The notes: generated by a model from the letters alone, not told the origin. A DNA stretch of 64,000 nt from Chitinophaga vietnamensis (GCF_902167635.1 NZ_CABHMS010000004.1:372001-436000); one strand, 5' to 3'. Shown: positions 42,838 through 50,827, counted from the first letter of the stretch. Translations and numbers: made by a program.

Positions 42838-43671
42838 ATGTTGAAATGTGCCGTTTGGATGACAGGCTTTGCCTGTCTGTTAGGGAATGTATCTGCTATA
42901 GCGCAGGAATACGAGGTACTAAAGCCGTTGGATTTACGGGTATCTTACAACAAGACGACTAACCTGATATTTCCCTACGCCGTCAGTGGCGTAGATAGAG
43001 GAACCCGTGATCTCCTCGTGCAAAAGGCAAAGGGTGCCCGGAACATTTTACAGATTAAGGCCAGTAAAGAAAACTTTCCCGAAACAAACCTGAGTGTTGT
43101 AACCCAGGACGCCCGGTTTTATTCTTTCGTTGTCAGGTATGACAGTATACCCTCCGCATTAAATCTCCAGTTTGGCAGGAGCCAGGGTACTGGTCTCTAC
43201 GGTGGTCCGATTCAAATGGCCGCCGATACATTAAATGCCGCCGACCTGCAACGCACTGCGGAGCTGGTCCGCATCAATAGGGAGCAGCATTGTAGAGTAT
43301 CAGATGCAAAATGCGAGATGCGGCTTCGCCTTAATGCCATTTATATAAGAGATGATATCTTTTATTTTCAGTTGACGCTAAAGAATAACTCTGCCATCAA
43401 TTACTATTTTGATCAGGTGAAATATTCTATACAAGATCGAAAGGTGGTCAGGCGAACAGCTCACCAGGAGAAAATCATCTCCCCGAAACTTGTTATAGGG
43501 CCTGCTGATGTTGTTGCTGCCAACAGCGAAACAGTTATGGTGTTTGCCTTGCCTAAATTCACCATACCAGACAAAAAGAACCTGTATCTCTACATAACAG
43601 AAAAGGACGGCGGCAGGCATCTGAAGATCAGGATCAAGAATCGGCAATTGATTGGTGCGCAAAAAATCTGA
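42838..43671 (+). CDS. traN: Conjugative transposon protein TraN (DUF4138, VirB9-like)
   Basis: A 277-residue exported protein (signal peptide to SAIAQ). The mature start LRVSYNKTTNLIFPYAVSGV, then DRGTRDLLVQKAKGARNILQIKASKENFPETNLSVVT, is the signature of DUF4138/TraN. It forms the outer-membrane ring with TraM. The frame can also begin at GTG 42835, one codon before the ATG used here. Confidence 0.93.
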   Translation: MLKCAVWMTGFACLLGNVSAIAQEYEVLKPLDLRVSYNKTTNLIFPYAVSGVDRGTRDLLVQKAKGARNILQIKASKENFPETNLSVVTQDARFYSFVVRYDSIPSALNLQFGRSQGTGLYGGPIQMAADTLNAADLQRTAELVRINREQHCRVSDAKCEMRLRLNAIYIRDDIFYFQLTLKNNSAINYYFDQVKYSIQDRKVVRRTAHQEKIISPKLVIGPADVVAANSETVMVFALPKFTIPDKKNLYLYITEKDGGRHLKIRIKNRQLIGAQKI

Positions 43672-43722
43672 TTGGTTCGGGCAAGGTCCGAGACATCAAC
43701 CCGATTCATTTACACTGCAAAA

Positions 43723-44460
43723 ATGAATGTGGCCATGAATGAGAAAGTGTATGAATATCATAAGAAAGACTTGAGGAGCCGCGGCGTTGGTGACGTTTTT
43801 GACGAAGCGTTGAAAATGGCGCTGGAAAAAGGCGAAAGTAAATTCAGTCTCTATCATACCGCCAGATATGGAGAGGATTTATCCGTAGCTTCTTTCCACT
43901 ACAAAAAGTCAACCCGTCCGGAAAGTGATCTGGTATTTCTGAACCGGATAGACCTATTGGTGAAGCCCAAGGTAGGAGAAATTCAAAATCAGTCATTTGA
44001 AATTGGTAAAGACACGGAGAAATTTACCTTGAAAAATGCCTACAATGCAATGCTGGGGCGGTCTTTTCTTATTAACAAAGATAAGAATGAATGGGCCTAT
44101 CTTGATTTTAAACAAACCGATAAGCATGGAAACCATCCACTGGTAAAGGTTACTGGGTATGATGTGCAAAAGGTAACTGGCCGATACCCAATTGACCAGC
44201 TTAAAAATCCGGAGGAAGCACAATTGCTGTATGCTTCTCTGGAGCGGGGGAACCGGCAAATGGTTAGCGTTAACGAAAACCGTTTTTTTGTCGAGGCGTT
44301 GCCCTTGCATGATACGCTGCGCGTGTTCAAAGAGAACATGCAACAGACAACAGTAGAGGCTTTGAAGGAGACTGCCAGCATCAAGCAAGCCCCGAGTCAG
44401 GATGTAAAGGAAAAGAAAGCCCAGAGGAATAACCATCGGAAGGGGCAGTCCACTTCTTGA
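43723..44460 (+). CDS. Hypothetical ICE protein (DUF3945-like segment)
   Basis: A 245-residue soluble protein starting MNVAMNEKVYEYHKKDLRSR. The middle (LKNAYNAMLGRSFLINKDKN EWAYLDFKQTDKHGNHPLVK, then YPIDQLKNPEEAQLLYASLERGN) resembles the repeated unit of Bacteroidota DUF3945/DUF4099 proteins, which are frequent on conjugative elements. The C-terminal 40 residues are basic and disordered (KEKKAQRNNHRKGQSTS). The frame is open from 43672, directly after the traN stop, so the start could be earlier. Function unknown; a DNA-entry accessory role is possible. Confidence 0.6.
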   Translation: MNVAMNEKVYEYHKKDLRSRGVGDVFDEALKMALEKGESKFSLYHTARYGEDLSVASFHYKKSTRPESDLVFLNRIDLLVKPKVGEIQNQSFEIGKDTEKFTLKNAYNAMLGRSFLINKDKNEWAYLDFKQTDKHGNHPLVKVTGYDVQKVTGRYPIDQLKNPEEAQLLYASLERGNRQMVSVNENRFFVEALPLHDTLRVFKENMQQTTVEALKETASIKQAPSQDVKEKKAQRNNHRKGQSTS

Positions 44461-44499
44461 ATATGGTGAAAAATATTTGTGAAATTGAATTTGTGTGCT

Positions 44500-44817
44500 A
44501 TGGAAAAAGCAAGAGAAAGGCTGACTACATTTTTCGATGCCGTAAAGAACGATGGCAGGATCGGGTTCCCACATCTGAGTTTATATTTGGCGCTATTTCA
44601 ATTGTGGAACCAAAATGATTTCCAGGAGCCTGTTACGATAAATCGCTCAGAGGTTATGGCGATGGCAAAGATCAGCAGATCTACTTATCATCGATGTATA
44701 AGTGACCTGAATTTGCTTGGATACATAAAGTATGTTCCTTCCTATCACCCTATACTGGGCAGTATAGTTTTTATGTCAGAGTTTGACCCGCCTTTCGATG
44801 GAAGATCCAGGTATTAG
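44500..44817 (+). CDS. Small winged-helix protein
   Basis: A 105-residue protein starting MEKARERLTTFFDAVKNDGR. INRSEVMAMAKISRSTYHRCISDLNLLGYIKYVPSYHP is a clear winged-helix DNA-binding unit: a turn after the first helix, a recognition helix with RSTYHRCI, then a beta wing. Similar small proteins occur at the end of Bacteroidota tra operons. It may regulate tra or the recombinase that follows. The GTG at 44479 is an alternative start seven codons earlier. Confidence 0.7.
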   Translation: MEKARERLTTFFDAVKNDGRIGFPHLSLYLALFQLWNQNDFQEPVTINRSEVMAMAKISRSTYHRCISDLNLLGYIKYVPSYHPILGSIVFMSEFDPPFDGRSRY

Positions 44818-44905
44818 CTTTCATGTGGCATTGCAAGCCTGAAAAGGAAACAATTAGGTAGGAGTACCGTTGTCAGCGATAGGGTTTGCAGATGGGGATA
44901 AACCT

Positions 44906-44940
44906 TAACCAGAGCTCTTCTTGGGCTTTGGTTATCTTTG
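44906..44940 (+). promoter_or_regulatory. Hairpin and -7-like box between tra operon and recombinase
   Basis: TAACCAGAGC (44906-44915) pairs with GCTTTGGTTA (44925-44934) with one mismatch and a 9-nt loop. Its end overlaps TATCTTTG (44933-44940), a perfect match to the Bacteroidota -7 box; a good -33 box is not seen. It may end tra transcription and start that of the recombinase. Nothing else is recognised in 44818-45070. Confidence 0.4.
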
Positions 44941-45070
44941 TTGGTACTTTTTGTGAAGTTCTGTAAATTCGAGTAGACTACTGAATAGACAACTGTCCCC
45001 ATACACCTCGTTTTGTTTTTTCACTTATCAGCTGCGTGCTTCATTTTGTGATGTTGGAAAATTGTGTGTT

Positions 45071-45148
45071 ATGGATGAAATCGAAGATCAATTGCTTGAA
45101 CTTGTTGCTGAACTCATTGTAGAAGTTATTTTAAATTACCCGGAATGA
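45071..45148 (+). CDS. 25-residue ORF translationally coupled to the recombinase
   Basis: MDEIEDQLLELVAELIVEVI and five more residues; strongly acidic and helical, with a heptad-like run of Leu/Val/Ile. Its TGA overlaps the ATG of the recombinase (ATGA, 45145-45148), and its ATG is preceded by the same GTGTGTTATGG context as several tra genes. This supports real translation. It may serve only to couple translation, or be a small partner of the recombinase. Confidence 0.5.
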   Translation: MDEIEDQLLELVAELIVEVILNYPE

Positions 45149-46716
45149 TTATGAAAGACACTTTATTATCCAGTATTTTCAGTGATGTTAAATTAAATGC
45201 AATAGGTTATATCCGGATAAGTATTAAGGATCAATCTTTATATTCCTTAGAATTTCAAACTCAAAATATTAAAGACTATTGCAGCCGTAATAATATCAAT
45301 CTGATAAGTATTTTTAAAGATGATGGTGAGCATAGCGACACCTTTGATCGCCCTGACTGGCTTGCGTTGGAGGATTTTATTAAAAAGCATAAGGGGAGAG
45401 TTAATTATCTTATAATAATAGATTATGATAGATTTAGCAGGGATATGGCTGAAGCGCTTATCAAGATAAGAGAATTGGAACGTAAGTATTCTGTCAAGAT
45501 ACTTTCAACAGGAGAACATATTGATACAGATACGGAAGATCCGGCTACATTTCTGCATCGGGCTTTCAAACTGATGATTGCAAATCATGAGTTGATCAAT
45601 ATACGAAAGCGCACCAGGAATGGTATGCGCACTGCCCGGTTGGCGGGACGGTTTGTGAATAAAGCTCCAATTGGTTATCTCAACAGGAGAGACGATAGTG
45701 ACAAAAGTATGATTGTGGTTGATGAATCCAAACGTGCAATCATTGTCAGAATTTTTAACGACTTCGTTTGCGGCCTTTCATATCCTGCTATCCTGAAAAC
45801 TGCCAGGATGCACGGGTTTACCTTAAAAGGAAATAGCGCTTTAACTCGTCTGCTTACCAATCCGGTGTACGCAGGTTTTATAAAGATTCCGGCTACGGGT
45901 AATCAACCTGAAAAAATGGTCAAAGCCATTCATGAGCCTATTATCAGTGAAGTCGTATTTTGGAAGGCGAATGAGATAATTAACGGCAAAAACAAACTAA
46001 GGTCTGTTCCTAATTCAGATGTTCCTTTAAGAGGGATTATTAAGTGCACTTGCGGTTCACAGTTTACTGCGGGATATAGCAAAGGGAAATTGAAATACTA
46101 TCTGTACTATAGATGCACCACTGAGCCAGGAAAAAATTTTCGAGGCGACAAGATTCATGCGCTTCTCCTTGAACTGTTGGAGGGCTTATCCTTTGCACCG
46201 TCTCAGCTGAACAGAGTATATGAGAAAGCCAAAAGTAAGATGGATGAGGCGCTAAAGAACCGTAAGAATTTGCTTGCTGCAAAGAAAAAGGAAATTCAGG
46301 AGCTAGACACCAAAATTGAAGCAGTGGAAGATAGGCTGATGAACAATGAAATCGAACTGACGACCTATAAGAGATGGTATAATAAGCTGGCTACCGCAAA
46401 ATCAGAGCTTATTAACGAGATAGAGAAACTGTCCAGTAATGTAAACGAGAAAATAGAACGGCTGGAACGGGCAATTCCATATTTATGTAACCTCAAAGCA
46501 CTTTATGAGAATTTGGGATTGCCCGGGAAACAGAAGCTGCTAAATGGGGTGTTCAAAGTAGCTCTTGTGTTTGACGGAGAGAGATTTAGAACACCATTTC
46601 TTCATCCGGCTTTAATGTATAATTACATGAAAGTAAATGAAAAAGGGCTGCTCTTGATAGAGCAGCCCTCGCTGGATTCGGCCATGAATCCCGTATGTAC
46701 CCCAGATGGGAGTTGA
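45145..46716 (+). CDS. Large serine recombinase (ICE integrase)
   Basis: A 523-residue site-specific recombinase. The resolvase domain has the catalytic Ser26 in GYIRISIKDQSLYSLEFQTQ and the active-site Arg in DYDRFSRD (about 95). A recombinase domain follows (APIGYLNRRDD, then LTNPVYAGFIKIP, about 170-260), a zinc-ribbon (GIIKCTCGSQFTAGY, about 295, second Cys pair partly lost: YYRCTTEPGK), and a long coiled coil (about 360-450). It sits at the ICE right end. Its last codons run through a terminator hairpin and end with a TGA inside tRNA-Leu, so the C-terminus VCTPDGS is encoded by the att core. Start may also be ATG 45151. Confidence 0.9.
   Translation: MIMKDTLLSSIFSDVKLNAIGYIRISIKDQSLYSLEFQTQNIKDYCSRNNINLISIFKDDGEHSDTFDRPDWLALEDFIKKHKGRVNYLIIIDYDRFSRDMAEALIKIRELERKYSVKILSTGEHIDTDTEDPATFLHRAFKLMIANHELINIRKRTRNGMRTARLAGRFVNKAPIGYLNRRDDSDKSMIVVDESKRAIIVRIFNDFVCGLSYPAILKTARMHGFTLKGNSALTRLLTNPVYAGFIKIPATGNQPEKMVKAIHEPIISEVVFWKANEIINGKNKLRSVPNSDVPLRGIIKCTCGSQFTAGYSKGKLKYYLYYRCTTEPGKNFRGDKIHALLLELLEGLSFAPSQLNRVYEKAKSKMDEALKNRKNLLAAKKKEIQELDTKIEAVEDRLMNNEIELTTYKRWYNKLATAKSELINEIEKLSSNVNEKIERLERAIPYLCNLKALYENLGLPGKQKLLNGVFKVALVFDGERFRTPFLHPALMYNYMKVNEKGLLLIEQPSLDSAMNPVCTPDGS
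46640..46669 (-). terminator. Terminator of the tRNA genes, located inside the recombinase reading frame
   Basis: On the minus strand an 11-bp perfect stem (AGGGCTGCTCT and complement, 4-nt loop) is followed by a run of T. It lies 28 bp beyond the tRNA-Leu 3' end. On the plus strand the same bases are recombinase codons for KGLLLIEQPS. Confidence 0.8.
46697..46714. other. Right attachment site core of the ICE
   Basis: GTACCCCAGATGGGAGTT, identical to 14209-14226. It covers the acceptor and part of the T arm of tRNA-Leu, so insertion restores the tRNA. Confidence 0.75.
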
Positions 46717-46783
46717 ACCCACACTCGCATTGCTGCGAACGGGATTTTAAGTCCCGCGTGTCTACCAATTCCACCACCAGGGT
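46698..46783 (-). tRNA. tRNA-Leu (anticodon TAA)
   Basis: An 86-nt class II tRNA. The anticodon stem CGGGA/TCCCG encloses the loop CTTAAAA, giving anticodon TAA. A long variable arm TCGCA-GCAA-TGCGA, typical of Leu, is present. The T arm is GTGGG-TTCAACT-CCCAT. The acceptor stem ACCCTGG/CTGGGGT has two G-T pairs, which may reflect replacement of the 3' half by the ICE. CCA is not encoded. It is the ICE integration target. Confidence 0.95.
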
Positions 46784-46803
46784 ATCAAGGTGTAAAACCT
46801 CAG

Positions 46804-46876
<73 letters not shown>

Positions 46877-46928
46877 TTGTAAAGAACTCCCGCACAATCA
46901 AGCCTGTGGCCTTTTTTCGTTGGGATTG

Positions 46929-46958
46929 CAAAGATAACAATCTTTTTGAATCTGCAAA
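46929..46958 (-). promoter_or_regulatory. Bacteroidota-type promoter of the tRNA operon
   Basis: On the minus strand TTTG (46958-46955), 18 bp, then TATCTTTG (46936-46929), which agrees with the TTTG-N19-TAnnTTTG consensus of the Bacteroidota primary sigma factor. It is 53 bp before tRNA-Gly. Confidence 0.75.
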
Positions 46959-47004
46959 CTTTTTTTCAGCCTGACAGAAAGAAAATTATGTATCTTAATA
47001 ATCC

Positions 47005-47838
47005 TTATTGATTGTACGTGTAATTGTATTGCACAATGCCCAACAACTCATTACCCTTGCCATAACACATCTCCTTCAGCGGTAACCCGTTTTGTTGATA
47101 ACTGTACTGCCAGATCGTATAGCTCGATGTTTCCGTATTCACCGTCGTCATCTTGCTCAGGCGTTGCTGCGCATCATATTCGAAGATATAATCCGGCAGC
47201 ATACGCTTCTTCGCAGGCTGATAGCGGTACACATCGGTCAGGTGGCCTTGTGGGTCGTAGTTGTAGTAGGTGCGTTTGCCACGCATTTGTTCTTCGATCA
47301 CGTTGCCGGCGCTATCAGTTTTGAAAGTGACCACCGTAGAATCGCCACCCATGCCCTTTTTCTGGACCATCGATACCAGGTGGCCCAGACTGTCGTAATT
47401 GTAGTTACGCGTTTCATCGAAACGCATTTTGCTGTCGAGCGCCAGGGAATTGCTGCTCACGCTGAGCAGGTTGCCTTTGGTATCATAGCGGTAGAGCGTT
47501 ACCGTTACGCTGGAGCTGGAACTGTCCACCGTTTTGGTCAGCCATCCTTTCTGCGAAAAAGAAGAGGTCATGCTGGTATAGCCGGTAGACCTGGAGCTGG
47601 TGATAGCGCGCATCTGGTGGTAAGTGGGGCTCAGCATGCGCTCACAACGGAAGTCATTATCGGTTTCCTGGTTGGCGTCCATGCTGCGCACAAATTGTGT
47701 CTTTACCTTGTTGCTCCTGAGCTGGGCCAGGTTGGCAATGGCTTGCCGCGTATTATAAATATCCTGGAAATAGAACTGGCACTTCGCCTGGATAGCCAGT
47801 CCCAGTATACAAATAACCGTAATGATCGTCGTCTTCAT
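47005..47838 (-). CDS. Secreted YD-repeat protein
   Basis: A 277-residue exported protein (signal peptide to about AKCQ, residue 20). Residues about 110-270 contain at least four RHS/YD-type repeats (RYDTKGNLLSVSSN, NYDSLGHLVSMVQK, NYDPQGHLTDVYRY, EYDAQQRLSKMTTV), with one YxYDxxGxL per strand hairpin. There is no C-terminal toxin-like extension and no RHS core DPxGL/DPDG ending. Likely a small cell-surface or periplasmic beta-sheet protein of unknown function. First gene right of the tRNAs, so it belongs to the chromosome. Confidence 0.75.
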   Translation of the reverse strand: MKTTIITVICILGLAIQAKCQFYFQDIYNTRQAIANLAQLRSNKVKTQFVRSMDANQETDNDFRCERMLSPTYHQMRAITSSRSTGYTSMTSSFSQKGWLTKTVDSSSSSVTVTLYRYDTKGNLLSVSSNSLALDSKMRFDETRNYNYDSLGHLVSMVQKKGMGGDSTVVTFKTDSAGNVIEEQMRGKRTYYNYDPQGHLTDVYRYQPAKKRMLPDYIFEYDAQQRLSKMTTVNTETSSYTIWQYSYQQNGLPLKEMCYGKGNELLGIVQYNYTYNQ

Positions 47839-47979
47839 GAAAGTAATCGTCGCTAATTTTGTAACAGTTGTAAATGTAAAACGTAAAATGCAATATTAAA
47901 TTTTTCAGATGTCAGTTTTTATAATACAACTTCCGGGAATTTTTTATCTTTATCGGATATCTAAACCAGCTTCCAGATC

Positions 47980-49038
47980 GTGAAATTACATTCCCTGCGC
48001 AAGGAAAAAGACTGTCTCAATTGTGGCGCCGAAGTATTAGAAAGATTTTGCCCGCACTGCGGACAAGAAAATACAGTAACCCATGAAACGTTCTCCCATC
48101 TGGCGAAACACTTTGTGGCAGACATTTTCCACTACGATTCCCAGTTTTTTAAAACACTGAAATACCTGCTGTTCCGCCCGGGATACCTTACACGGGAATA
48201 TACTTCCGGTAAAAGGTTGCGTTATGTAAACCCGATCAAACTGTATGTATTCGTGTCTTTCGTGTTTTTCTTTGCCGTGTTTGCATTACAACACGAAGAT
48301 AAAAAGCACAAACATAAAGAGGTGGTAGATGAATTTGTAGATAATACCGTCAAAAACACTGCGGCAACAACGGGAAAGAAGTACCCGGCAGATACGGTTG
48401 ATGTAGCTGCTAACCCGGCTGGTTTCAGCAAAAAACTGGTGAAAGATATTGCGAAAGATATCGATACTACGAAAAGCGATGATGAATTTGACGACGTGAT
48501 GAAATCGCTCGACAAATACGAAACGGTAGGTGAATTTGAGGCGGCGCAGGCAAAGCTGCCCGACTCGCTGCGCATGAAAGGGAGCCACAAGATAGTGGCC
48601 CACCGCCTGATGGACCTGAAAGAAAGGTATAGCGGAGATGATGGAGAAGATGTGCTGAAAGAGAGCTTCAAGCATAACATCCCTAAGTTCATGTTCTTCA
48701 TGCTGCCTTTGTTCGCCATGTTCATGTTATGGATGTACCGCCGCAGCGGTAAATGGTTGTACAGCGATCATGCTATCTTCACCATCCACTTTCATGCCTT
48801 TACCTATATGCTGTTCCTGGTGGCCGCGCTGCTGAAATGGGCATGGCCGCAACTGGACTTCTATGGCTGGGCTTTCCTCGGTATGTTGATATACCTGATA
48901 GCTGCCCTGCATAACTATTACAAGCAAGGCTGGCTCAAGTCAGCGCTGAAGGGCTTCCTGCTGATCTTTACCTACCTCATTGCTATGGGCATCGTGTTTA
49001 CGTTGCTGGTCATTATTATGTTTGCGGTAGTGATTTGA
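47980..49038 (+). CDS. DUF3667 domain-containing membrane protein, copy 1
   Basis: A 352-residue protein. The N-terminal zinc-ribbon-like CLNCGAEVLERFCPHCGQEN (about 12-31) with four Cys is followed by the DUF3667 block FHYDSQFFKTLKYLLFRPGYLTREY and a first membrane helix (about 85-105). A variable hydrophilic loop and four C-terminal helices complete it. The start is GTG at 47980, 27 bp after a TATCTTTA box (47945-47952). It is paralogous to the next gene, and the promoter context is shared too. Function unknown. Confidence 0.85.
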   Translation: MKLHSLRKEKDCLNCGAEVLERFCPHCGQENTVTHETFSHLAKHFVADIFHYDSQFFKTLKYLLFRPGYLTREYTSGKRLRYVNPIKLYVFVSFVFFFAVFALQHEDKKHKHKEVVDEFVDNTVKNTAATTGKKYPADTVDVAANPAGFSKKLVKDIAKDIDTTKSDDEFDDVMKSLDKYETVGEFEAAQAKLPDSLRMKGSHKIVAHRLMDLKERYSGDDGEDVLKESFKHNIPKFMFFMLPLFAMFMLWMYRRSGKWLYSDHAIFTIHFHAFTYMLFLVAALLKWAWPQLDFYGWAFLGMLIYLIAALHNYYKQGWLKSALKGFLLIFTYLIAMGIVFTLLVIIMFAVVI

Positions 49039-49062
49039 TAAATATAGAAAGATAATAATATG

Positions 49063-49102
49063 TCTCCGCTGGATAATTTCCAGCGGAGATTTTTTATCTT
49101 TA
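49063..49102 (+). terminator. Terminator merged with the promoter of DUF3667 copy 2
   Basis: TCTCCGCTGGA (49063-49073) pairs perfectly with TCCAGCGGAGA (49079-49089), followed by six T. The T run leads straight into TATCTTTA (49095-49102), the probable -7 box of the next gene. Confidence 0.75.
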
Positions 49103-49124
49103 GAAAGATATCAACCACCTGCAA

Positions 49125-50039
49125 TTGAAAACACAACCACTCCGCACAGACAAGACCTGTCTCAACTGCGGCACTGAAGTACCGGAAAGGTATTGCTCGC
49201 ATTGCGGGCAGGAAAACGCTGTCACGCACGAAAGTTTCGGTCATCTCCTCAAACATTTTGTGGCCGACATTTTCCATTATGATTCGCAGTTCTTCTCCAC
49301 ACTGAAATATCTCTTCTTCCGTCCTGGCTTCCTTTCGCAGGAGTATATGGCAGGAAGAAGGGTACGTTATGTAAACCCCATCAAGCTATATGTGTTTGCC
49401 TCTTTCCTGTTTTTCTTCGGCGTATTCACGCTGCCTGAAAGTGAGCCACGGGAAAGGGTTACCGTGCAGGAAGCCAGTAAGCTGAAACCAGATTCGATGC
49501 ATATCCATGGCTTTGTGATCGACTATCCCACCGTGTATGCCTATGATTCTGCGCAACTGCGTTTGCCGCCGGCAAAGCGGGCCTCCGCTACTGAAAGGGC
49601 TTTCACCCGCCGCCTCATCACGCTCCATGCCCGCTATGGCAACGATATACAAAAGGTTTTCCTGGAAATGCTCGAGCACAACATCCCCAAACTGATGTTC
49701 CTGCTGTTGCCGCTGTTCGCCCTCTACATGCGCTGGATGTATAACAAACGGAAATGGCTATACGCAGATCATGCGATCTTTGCTATCCATCTGCATGCTT
49801 TCGCATACCTGCTCTTCCTGCTGGCAGCCATACTGGCGGCCATTTTCAGCAGTGACACCTTCATCAGTATCGCTTCCTGGATTTTATTTGCCTATTTTGT
49901 GCTCGCGTTGCACAGGAACTATGGCCAGTCGCGCTGGATATCTTTCTGGAAAGCTGCCTTCCTGGTGAGCATCTATTTCCTGTCCATGCTGGCCGTATTT
50001 ACGGGTGCAATGTTGCTTATATTTACCTTAATTCTGTAA
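49125..50039 (+). CDS. DUF3667 domain-containing membrane protein, copy 2
   Basis: A 304-residue paralogue of the preceding protein: CLNCGTEVPERYCSHCGQEN, then FHYDSQFFSTLKYLFFRPGFL and YVNPIKLYVFASFLFFFGVF. The hydrophilic middle is shorter. The start is TTG at 49125, 22 bp after a TATCTTTA box, mirroring copy 1 (GTG after the same box). Tandem duplication including the promoter is the simplest explanation. Confidence 0.85.
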   Translation: MKTQPLRTDKTCLNCGTEVPERYCSHCGQENAVTHESFGHLLKHFVADIFHYDSQFFSTLKYLFFRPGFLSQEYMAGRRVRYVNPIKLYVFASFLFFFGVFTLPESEPRERVTVQEASKLKPDSMHIHGFVIDYPTVYAYDSAQLRLPPAKRASATERAFTRRLITLHARYGNDIQKVFLEMLEHNIPKLMFLLLPLFALYMRWMYNKRKWLYADHAIFAIHLHAFAYLLFLLAAILAAIFSSDTFISIASWILFAYFVLALHRNYGQSRWISFWKAAFLVSIYFLSMLAVFTGAMLLIFTLIL

Positions 50040-50047
50040 TTTTAGCT

Positions 50048-50827
50048 ATGCAGCCAGAATTTATCATCATACACCAGCAGGTAGCGCCCCATGTGGCCCA
50101 TATCCAGTTAAACCGGCCCAAAGAACTCAATGCCCTCAACCTTCAGCTGATGGGGGAATTGCGCGATGCGCTCAAACAACTCGATGCAGACGACACTGTA
50201 CGGGTAATCGTACTGAGCGGCAATGAGAAAGCCTTTGCCGCCGGCGCCGATATCAAACAGATGGCTGATAAAACTGCGGTCGACATGTACAATATCGATC
50301 AGTTCAGCACCTGGGATGCGATTAAAAAGATCAAGAAACCCATCATTGCGGCGGTGAGCGGATTTGCGCTGGGCGGCGGCTGCGAGCTCTCCATGCTCTG
50401 TGATATGATCGTGGCCAGCGAAACAGCCCGCTTCGGGCAACCAGAAATCAAGCTCGGCGTAATGCCCGGTGCTGGCGGCACACAACGCCTCACCCGCGCA
50501 GTAGGAAAGGCCCTCGCCATGGAAATGGTGCTCAGCGGGCGTTTCATCACTGCGCAGGAAGCACGGCAGGCTGGCCTGATCAACCATGTAGTACCAGTGG
50601 AGCTGTACCTGCAAGAGGCAATCAAGCTGGCGGCAGCAACGGCCACCATGAGCCCCCTGGCTCTGAAAATGGCCAAGGAAGCGGTGCTCAAGGCTTTTGA
50701 TACCACCCTGGAAGAAGGGCTCCATTTCGAACGTAAAAACTTCTATCTCCTCTTCGCTTCAGAAGATCAGAAGGAAGGTATGCGCGCATTCACCGAAAAA
50801 AGAGCACCCGTTTTTACAGGAAAATAA
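50048..50827 (+). CDS. Enoyl-CoA hydratase/isomerase family protein
   Basis: A 259-residue crotonase-fold enzyme that hydrates 2-enoyl-CoA in fatty-acid or related degradation. Both oxyanion-hole segments are present (KAFAAGADIKQM, about 58-69, and SGFALGGGCELSML, about 104-117). Both catalytic glutamates of true hydratases are seen: Glu in GGCEL and Glu in FGQPEIKLGVMPGAGGTQRL. The 259-residue length is normal. It follows DUF3667 copy 2 by 8 bp and may be co-transcribed; no other beta-oxidation gene is adjacent. Confidence 0.92.
   Translation: MQPEFIIIHQQVAPHVAHIQLNRPKELNALNLQLMGELRDALKQLDADDTVRVIVLSGNEKAFAAGADIKQMADKTAVDMYNIDQFSTWDAIKKIKKPIIAAVSGFALGGGCELSMLCDMIVASETARFGQPEIKLGVMPGAGGTQRLTRAVGKALAMEMVLSGRFITAQEARQAGLINHVVPVELYLQEAIKLAAATATMSPLALKMAKEAVLKAFDTTLEEGLHFERKNFYLLFASEDQKEGMRAFTEKRAPVFTGK

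Larger units (their letters stand above)
14209..46714. mobile_element. Integrative and conjugative element, about 32.5 kb, in tRNA-Leu(UAA)
   Basis: Bounded by 18-bp direct repeats. It contains relaxase, coupling protein and accessory mob genes, a CTnDOT-type Tra secretion operon, ssb, DUF932, ImmA and XRE regulators, RteC-like and Crp/Fnr regulators, and a large serine recombinase adjacent to the tRNA. Cargo consists of two groups of secreted or lipid-anchored putative effector genes. traA, traB, traO, traP and traQ homologues are not seen in the tra operon. The element looks complete and free of frameshifts, so it may be mobile. Confidence 0.8.

Noticed and set aside
46698-46783. tRNA-Leu as a pseudogene because of weak acceptor pairs
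   Set aside because: The two G-T pairs are tolerable, all arms fold, the anticodon loop is normal and a good promoter precedes the operon.
47092-47856. 254-codon open frame on the plus strand
   Set aside because: It lies exactly opposite the YD-repeat gene; the minus-strand frame has a signal peptide and clear YD repeats, while the plus frame shows no family pattern.
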